Source of the DNA: Bacillota bacterium
GTDB lineage: Bacteria; Bacillota; Clostridia; Christensenellales; SZUA-584
DNA: 64,000 nucleotides
NCBI GenBank assembly: GCA_023391105.1
Contig: JAEWBO010000001.1
Coordinates: forward strand, 1-64,000
Direction of reading: 5' to 3'
Position 1 is the stretch's first letter; each line of letters opens with the position of its first letter. The notes beneath the pieces are model-generated. The model made no database searches. It had not been told where the DNA came from and worked only from the letters and a program-made list of their open reading frames with translations. The position numbers and the translations under genes are program-made. Of the stretch, positions 59,465 to 64,000 are shown one piece after another.

Positions 59465-60943
59465 TTGAATGAGCTTGTAAAAAAAATCAAAGAGGTCAGT
59501 TTTGCTGTTCTGCCGATTGTGGTGATTGTGCTGCTGCTTAATTTTTTTGTGTACCCAATTGAAACGACTTTTCTGATCCGTTTCCTGATTGGCGCGTTGT
59601 TCATCATAGTTGGTTTGTCGGTCTTTCTGTTTGGTATTGATATCGGCGTAACGCCGATAGGCGACCATATTGGTAAGCTGCTGACGAGACCTAACAAGCT
59701 GATGTATGTTATTTTGGGCGGCTTCTTCTTTGGTTTTATTATATCGGTTGCCGAACCGGATCTACATATATTGGCCAACCAGGTGGATATGGTGACTGCA
59801 AGCGCGATACCCAAGATGGCGATCGTGATTATCGTATCGCTTGGGATTGCGGCGATGCTGGCCTTTGGTCTTGTGAGAATCGTGTATAGCTTCCCCTTGT
59901 ACATTCTGCTGGCGATTCTCTATCTGGTGGTGTTTGTGTTGTCGTTATTTACGTCTCCTGAGTTCCTTGCGATCTCCTTCGATTCCTCAGGCGCGACGAC
60001 CGGCGCGCTGACAGTGCCCTTTATACTCGCGCTGGCGCTGGGCGTCACCGCCATGAAAAAGGACAGCAAGGGAGCTGAGAAGGACAGCTTCGGCCTTGTC
60101 GCGACTGCATCCACGGGTGCGATCATTGCTGTGATGCTCATGAGCATCATCTCCGGACAAAAGGAAATACTCGGGTCGACCGCCTTGCTGCCGCAGCAGA
60201 ATGCGTCCATCATGGCTCCGTTTTTCAGGCAGCTGCCGCATTCCCTTGAGGAAACAGCGCTTGCGTTGCTGCCGCTTGTTGCAATCTTTCTGACGATTCA
60301 CTTTGCAAAGCTTAAGCTCGGCTTTCATGAGTTCCGTAAGATTCTTTTCGGTCTGGGATACTCTTTTTTGGGTCTTATGCTGTTTATGACGGGTGTAAAC
60401 GCCGGATTTATGGACGTCGGCGCAATGATGGGTTATAATATTGCATCAATGAACAGGCCTGAGATCGTGATAATCGTGGGTTTCGTGTTTGGCTTGGTCA
60501 CCATACTCGCGGAGCCCGCCGTGCATGTGCTCACGCACCAGATAGAAGAGGTGACGAGCGGCTCAGTCAAACGCGCATTCGTCTTCTCAGCCCTGTGCCT
60601 CGGCGTGGGGCTGGCTGTGATGCTGTCGATGATGCGCATACTGATTCCGGAGCTTATGCTTTGGCATATATTGCTCCCGGGTTACCTGCTGTCGATCGTG
60701 CTGGCTTTTATAGGCCCTAAGCTGTTTGTGGGTATTGCCTTTGACGCGGGCGGTGTGGCAACGGGTCCGATGACAGCCACGTTTATACTCGCGTTTGCTC
60801 AAGGCGCGGCGAACGCGACGGAAAGCGCCAATGTGCTGGTGGACGGGTTTGGCATCATCGCGTTGGTTGCCCTCATGCCGATCATTATGCTTCAGGTCAT
60901 GGGACTGATTTATCAATATAAATCGAAAAAAAGGAGTGCCTAA
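59465..60943 (+). CDS. DUF1538 membrane protein
   Basis: A 492-residue integral membrane protein. TTG start seven bases after AAAGGAG; the nearby ATG is out of frame. It is made of two similar halves (about 1-235 and 255-490), each with a GxxxG-rich loop: DSSGATTGALTVPFILALALG in the first and DAGGVATGPMTATFILAFAQG in the second, and GDHIGKLL/EPAVHVLTHQIEEVT-type segments. About 12 membrane helices. DUF1538 proteins are predicted transporters often found with P-II-like proteins. The next gene overlaps by one base and encodes two P-II domains, so transport is likely P-II controlled. Substrate unknown. Confidence 0.88.
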   Translation: MNELVKKIKEVSFAVLPIVVIVLLLNFFVYPIETTFLIRFLIGALFIIVGLSVFLFGIDIGVTPIGDHIGKLLTRPNKLMYVILGGFFFGFIISVAEPDLHILANQVDMVTASAIPKMAIVIIVSLGIAAMLAFGLVRIVYSFPLYILLAILYLVVFVLSLFTSPEFLAISFDSSGATTGALTVPFILALALGVTAMKKDSKGAEKDSFGLVATASTGAIIAVMLMSIISGQKEILGSTALLPQQNASIMAPFFRQLPHSLEETALALLPLVAIFLTIHFAKLKLGFHEFRKILFGLGYSFLGLMLFMTGVNAGFMDVGAMMGYNIASMNRPEIVIIVGFVFGLVTILAEPAVHVLTHQIEEVTSGSVKRAFVFSALCLGVGLAVMLSMMRILIPELMLWHILLPGYLLSIVLAFIGPKLFVGIAFDAGGVATGPMTATFILAFAQGAANATESANVLVDGFGIIALVALMPIIMLQVMGLIYQYKSKKRSA

Positions 60944-61614
60944 TGGTTAAATACACTCAAAGCTCGGATTTTGCATTGATCACCGTCGTTGTGGGCGCGA
61001 ACGGCGGCAGCAAGGTTCTTAATGTGGCAAAGCGCTTTGGCATCACGGGCGGAACGGTATTTTTGGGCCGAGGCACGGTGAAAAACCGTCTTCTGGAGTT
61101 TTTTGAAATCAACGACGTTAATAAGGAAATCGTGGTGATGGTCAGCGAATCCTGCCTGGCCCGACAGGTCATCGAAGACCTCAATAACGAGTTTCACTTT
61201 GATAAGAAAAATCATGGCATTGCGTATGTGATGCCGATCGCGATGGTATACGGAATCAGCCGCTTTGCTTGCGGTATCAATACAGATAAAGGTGTGGAAG
61301 AGGTTATGTATCAAGCAATATACGCGATTGTGGAAAAAGGGAAAGCGGAAGCTGTGGTGGAGGCGGCTGTAAAAGCGGGGTCTCGCGGAGGAACGATCAT
61401 CAACGCCAGAGGTTCGAGCGTCCACGAGACAAGCAGGCTTTTCGCCATGGAGATTGAGCCGCAGAAGGAAATCGTGCTGATCATATCCGAACCCAGCGGC
61501 ACGGAAAAGATCGTTCAGTGTATTCGGGACGAGCTTCATATTGACGAACCCGGCAAGGGTATCGTCTATGTGCAGGATGTGACGCAGGCTTACGGTCTCT
61601 ATTCGACTTCTTAA
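60943..61614 (+). CDS. Tandem double P-II domain protein
   Basis: A 223-residue protein made of two P-II-like domains in one chain. The first is about 1-108 (FALITVVVGANGGSKVLNVAKRFG, then GIAYVMPIAMVYG). The second is about 118-223 (YAIVEKGKAEAVVEAAVKAGSRGG, then GIVYVQDVTQAYGLY). Each has the ferredoxin-like betaalphabeta pattern of GlnB/GlnK, but the classic uridylylated tyrosine loop is not seen. A chain with two P-II domains would form a pseudo-trimer or hexamer unlike GlnB. Start overlaps the DUF1538 stop by one base (TAATG). It likely senses a small molecule and gates the membrane protein. Confidence 0.85.
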   Translation: MVKYTQSSDFALITVVVGANGGSKVLNVAKRFGITGGTVFLGRGTVKNRLLEFFEINDVNKEIVVMVSESCLARQVIEDLNNEFHFDKKNHGIAYVMPIAMVYGISRFACGINTDKGVEEVMYQAIYAIVEKGKAEAVVEAAVKAGSRGGTIINARGSSVHETSRLFAMEIEPQKEIVLIISEPSGTEKIVQCIRDELHIDEPGKGIVYVQDVTQAYGLYSTS

Positions 61615-61617
61615 CTG

Positions 61618-61834
61618 CTAAGGCGGCGGACAGCGTCGCACTCATGGGCTTTATGCAGGCGTTTGCGATGGACGTGTGGATGCGCATGTGGTATGCAGTT
61701 TGTACCATAACAGTGGTAAAAACGGCAATGCGCTGCGTGAATTTGCATGCATAACATCTGGTGAGTACGCGGATATCGCACAGCAGTATATTTTCATTAT
61801 TCGTGGCATCATAAAGATGCGTGTAGCGCAATGA
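61618..61834 (+). pseudogene. Decayed fragment of ogg 3' end
   Basis: These bases align along their full length with the last 75 codons of ogg (about 59037-59263), with a six-base deletion near 61645, a one-base loss near 61690 that shifts the frame, and an in-frame stop. Still recognisable are the codons for QAF-MDVWMR and the 3' piece GGCATCATAAAGA. It begins at the catalytic-lysine codon, four bases after the P-II stop. It is a relic of duplication or of recombination across the DUF1538/P-II pair. Confidence 0.85.
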
Positions 61835-61868
61835 AAATTTAATGACTTTTGTAAGATGTAAACATTGG

Positions 61869-61897
61869 TTGACAAATGCTTGAATTTATATTATATT
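61869..61897 (+). promoter_or_regulatory. SigmaA promoter of rib operon
   Basis: TTGACA-N17-TATATT, directly before the FMN riboswitch. Confidence 0.78.
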
Positions 61898-61913
61898 AAA
61901 TACAATTGAATAA

Positions 61914-62022
61914 GATCTTCAGGGCAGGGTTCGTTTCCCTACCGGTGGTATAGCCCACGAGCCGTAAGGTATGATTCGGTGAAACTCCGAAGCCGACAGT
62001 AAAGTCTGGATGAAAGAAGATA
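61914..62022 (+). ncRNA. FMN riboswitch (RFN element)
   Basis: Near-consensus aptamer: GATCTTCAGGGCAGGGT at the 5' side, CCCTACCGGTGGTATAGCCCACGAG in the middle and GATTCGGTGAAACTCCGAAGCCGACAGTA plus GTCTGGATGAAAGAAGAT at the 3' side. P1 is formed by ATCTTC (61915-61920) with GAAGAT (62016-62021). It controls the riboflavin genes that follow; bound FMN would favour the terminator at 62058. Confidence 0.96.
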
Positions 62023-62057
62023 TAATATTCGCAAGCTTTGCGTCAACAGATATTATG

Positions 62058-62093
62058 GCTCTGAAATGGTGTCAATCGTTTCAGAGCTTTTTT
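62058..62093 (+). terminator. Riboswitch expression-platform terminator
   Basis: Perfect GCTCTGAAA/TTTCAGAGC stem followed by six T, 36 bases after the aptamer. Transcription would stop here when FMN is bound. Confidence 0.9.
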
Positions 62094-62110
62094 ATTAAAA
62101 CACAGCTACG

Positions 62111-62143
62111 AAACTGCCTTGAACATTTTTTCAGGGCAGTTTT
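62111..62143 (+). terminator. Second hairpin terminator
   Basis: AAACTGCCTTGA/TCAGGGCAGTTT stem with one wobble, followed by TATTTATA. It gives a second stop point before ribD. Confidence 0.7.
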
Positions 62144-62188
62144 ATTTATAAGCCCCTAAAACGAATGAGGGGCCCTAGGAGGCGTTAA

Positions 62189-63292
62189 ATGACAAATGAG
62201 TATTATATGCAAATGGCACTAGAGCTTGCAAAAAAAGGCGCGGACTTTGTCAATCCTAATCCTTTGGTTGGCGCGGTCATTGTCAAAAACGGAGAAATCA
62301 TTGGCTGCGGTTATCATGAAAAATATGGGGAACCTCATGCTGAACGCAACGCACTCGCTAATTGTAGCGTTTCGCCAAAAGGCGCAACACTTTATGTGAC
62401 ATTAGAACCTTGCTGTCACTTCGGCAAAACACCACCCTGCACCCAAGCCATTATTCAAAGTGGAATCAGCAAGGTTATGGTGGGCATAAGAGACCCCAAT
62501 CCTCTTATCGCAGGCAAGGGGATTAAAATGCTCAAAAAGGAAGGAATAGAAGTTGCCGAAGGTGTCTTGCAGGAACAATGCCGCAGCATCAACGAGATAT
62601 TTTTTCATTACATCCAAACCAAAACCCCTTATGTGGTTATGAAATATGCCATGACTATGGACGGAAAAATCGCTGCTAATGATGGGAAATCCAAATGGAT
62701 TACAGGTGAAATGGCCCGACACAAGGTTAGGCAAGACAGAAATCGGTGTTCAGCCATTATGGTGGGTGTTGGAACGGTGGTTGCGGATGACCCGCTGCTC
62801 ACCTGCCGAATTGAGGGGAGAAGAAACCCGATTCGAATTATCTGTGATACCAATTTAAGAACGCCTCTGCACACGAAAATAGTCACAACCGCAAGAGACG
62901 TTCCAACTATTTTTGCGACAGCTTGCAAGGACGTTCAAAGGCACCAGGACTATATCGATGCAGGCTGCCGAATCATAACGCTTTCGCGTAAAGACGGTCA
63001 TATCGATCTGTCAGAGCTGATGATGCAATTAGGAGGTGAGAAAATAGACAGCATACTGCTCGAAGGCGGCGGCACATTGAATTGGGCGATGCTCGAAGCC
63101 GGTTTCGTGAACAAGGTGCAAGCGTATATTGCGCCCAAGCTTTTCGGAGGGCTCCATGCAAAAACGCCTTTGGCGGGTCTGGGTGTTAAAAACCCCGACC
63201 AAGCGATTATTCTTAAGAACACAACGATCAATTTGCTGGGTGACGATATTTTGATTGAGAGCGAGGTGAAAAAATGTTCACAGGTATTGTAG
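62189..63292 (+). CDS. ribD: Riboflavin-specific deaminase/reductase
   Basis: A 367-residue bifunctional enzyme of riboflavin synthesis. The N-terminal deaminase (about 1-145) has HAERNAL and PCCHFGKTPPCT, which hold the zinc ligands. The C-terminal reductase (about 146-367) has MKYAMTMDGKIA, the NADPH site, and LLEGGGTLNWAML. Strong GGAGG ribosome site. Start of the ribD-ribE-ribB(A) operon under the FMN riboswitch. Its 3' end overlaps ribE by 19 bases. Confidence 0.97.
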   Translation: MTNEYYMQMALELAKKGADFVNPNPLVGAVIVKNGEIIGCGYHEKYGEPHAERNALANCSVSPKGATLYVTLEPCCHFGKTPPCTQAIIQSGISKVMVGIRDPNPLIAGKGIKMLKKEGIEVAEGVLQEQCRSINEIFFHYIQTKTPYVVMKYAMTMDGKIAANDGKSKWITGEMARHKVRQDRNRCSAIMVGVGTVVADDPLLTCRIEGRRNPIRIICDTNLRTPLHTKIVTTARDVPTIFATACKDVQRHQDYIDAGCRIITLSRKDGHIDLSELMMQLGGEKIDSILLEGGGTLNWAMLEAGFVNKVQAYIAPKLFGGLHAKTPLAGLGVKNPDQAIILKNTTINLLGDDILIESEVKKCSQVL

Positions 63293-63921
63293 AGGAAATA
63301 GGTGTAATCAAAAACATTAAGCATGGTGCAAAATCTTCGGTGCTGACCATACAGGGTGAAATCATATTTCGCGATTTAAAAATCGGAGATAGTGTAGCCG
63401 TAAACGGCGTATGTCTGACGGCGACCAACTGCTCAGGCAATATATTCACTGCAGATGCGGTGTATGAAACGCTGAAGCGCTCTTCTCTTGGACAACTGCA
63501 TCCGAAATCCCATGTTAATCTTGAAAGAGCGATGCATGCAAATGGGCGATTCGGCGGACACATCGTCTCAGGACACATCGACGGGACCGGTATAATTCAA
63601 AGAATAGAAAAGTATGACAATGCTGTTTTATTTACGGTTAAAGCTGATGTGTCCATCATGAGATACATTGTCGAAAAAGGATCGGTCGCCATCGATGGCA
63701 TCAGCCTCACCGTAGCCGACATATTGAACGGTGGATTTCGCGTTTTTGTGATACCGCATACCGCTAAAGAGACCATACTTGCCGAAAAAGTAATCGGGGA
63801 TATTGTTAATATTGAGAATGATGTGGTCGGCAAATATGTAGAGAACCTGATGAGATTTGAACAGTCGGTTAAGCCGCAAAACAGCCTGACCAAAACTTTT
63901 TTAGAAAAGTATCAATTTTAG
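63274..63921 (+). CDS. ribE: Riboflavin synthase, alpha subunit
   Basis: A 215-residue trimeric synthase with two lumazine-binding repeats: MFTGIVEEIGVI and GDSVAVNGVCLTA in the first, GHIVSGHIDGTG and GSVAIDGISLTVAD in the second. It dismutates two 6,7-dimethyl-8-ribityllumazine molecules to riboflavin. Start ATG inside the end of ribD after GAGGTG, so it is translationally coupled. Confidence 0.97.
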   Translation: MFTGIVEEIGVIKNIKHGAKSSVLTIQGEIIFRDLKIGDSVAVNGVCLTATNCSGNIFTADAVYETLKRSSLGQLHPKSHVNLERAMHANGRFGGHIVSGHIDGTGIIQRIEKYDNAVLFTVKADVSIMRYIVEKGSVAIDGISLTVADILNGGFRVFVIPHTAKETILAEKVIGDIVNIENDVVGKYVENLMRFEQSVKPQNSLTKTFLEKYQF

Positions 63922-63931
63922 GAGAATAGAT

Positions 63932-64000
63932 ATGTTTAGATTTAATACTATCGAAGAGGCGTTAGAGGATTTGCGCAACGGTAAAATCATACTCGTTACC
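63932..64000 (+). CDS. ribBA: DHBP synthase (RibB or RibBA), 3'-truncated by window
   Basis: Only the first 23 codons are in the window. ATG 63932 follows TAGGAGA; the product begins MFRFNTIEEALEDLRNGK, the conserved N terminus of 3,4-dihydroxy-2-butanone-4-phosphate synthase. In most Bacillota this domain is fused to GTP cyclohydrolase II as RibBA; the fused part would lie outside the window. Third gene of the riboflavin operon. Confidence 0.85.
   Translation, partial: MFRFNTIEEALEDLRNGKIILVT

Overview
The window looks like the chromosome of a spore-forming, anaerobic member of the Bacillota, most likely class Clostridia. The evidence is a SpoIVFA/SpoIVFB-like pair, Noc, RicT, a clostridial-type str operon (L7Ae-like protein, S12, S7, EF-G, EF-Tu), an electron-bifurcating NfnAB pair, a two-cluster ferredoxin, an FMN riboswitch, strong Shine-Dalgarno sequences and many TTG/GTG starts. 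The species cannot be named from the sequence. Most of the window is core genome. The clearest accessory feature is at the left edge: an integrase gene, cut by the window start, facing the 3' end of a tRNA-Gly(CCC) gene.

Layout. 1-1.1 kb: integrase and tRNA-Gly. 1.3-4.6 kb: unknown protein, HD-GYP phosphodiesterase, ferredoxin, RicT. 4.6-8.3 kb: tightly overlapping minus-strand operon (Orn/Lys/Arg-type decarboxylase, HAD phosphatase, tmk, holB, ricT). 8.4-9.9 kb: two membrane proteins around a palindrome-rich spacer. 10-14.5 kb: four-gene ABC-2 export operon with an unknown membrane-anchored partner. 14.6-18.1 kb: a J-motif small protein, a methyltransferase, a zinc-ribbon membrane protein, cinA. 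18.4-22.5 kb: tandem pair of membrane-anchored beta-propeller paralogs. 22.6-26 kb: YhfC-type protease, a 38-residue membrane peptide, NfnBA. 26-32 kb: murA, DUF6320 protein with acyltransferase, noc, rlmH, walJ-like hydrolase. 32.2-36 kb: cobO-cobU-cobS, MazG-like protein, lysA. 36-49.2 kb: rpoB-rpoC, an unknown protein and the str operon. 49.4-56.4 kb: spoIVFA/B-like pair, hydrolase, VOC protein, TIGR03960 radical-SAM pair, RNase G. 56.5-59.3 kb: L21/L27, DAHP synthase, OGG-type glycosylase. 59.5-61.6 kb: DUF1538 membrane protein with a double P-II protein. 61.6-64 kb: decayed copy of the glycosylase 3' end, FMN riboswitch, ribD-ribE-ribB(A), the last cut by the window end.

The most unusual signals are: (i) a conserved structured intergenic element of about 110 nt in two copies, before the second beta-propeller gene and before cobO; (ii) direct copies of the glycosylase 3' end flanking the DUF1538/P-II pair; (iii) a long acidic C-terminal tail on RpoB; (iv) L27 without its N-terminal extension and no Prp gene beside it; and (v) several small ORFs with good ribosome-binding sites. 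I found no CRISPR array, no complete insertion sequence and no rRNA gene.
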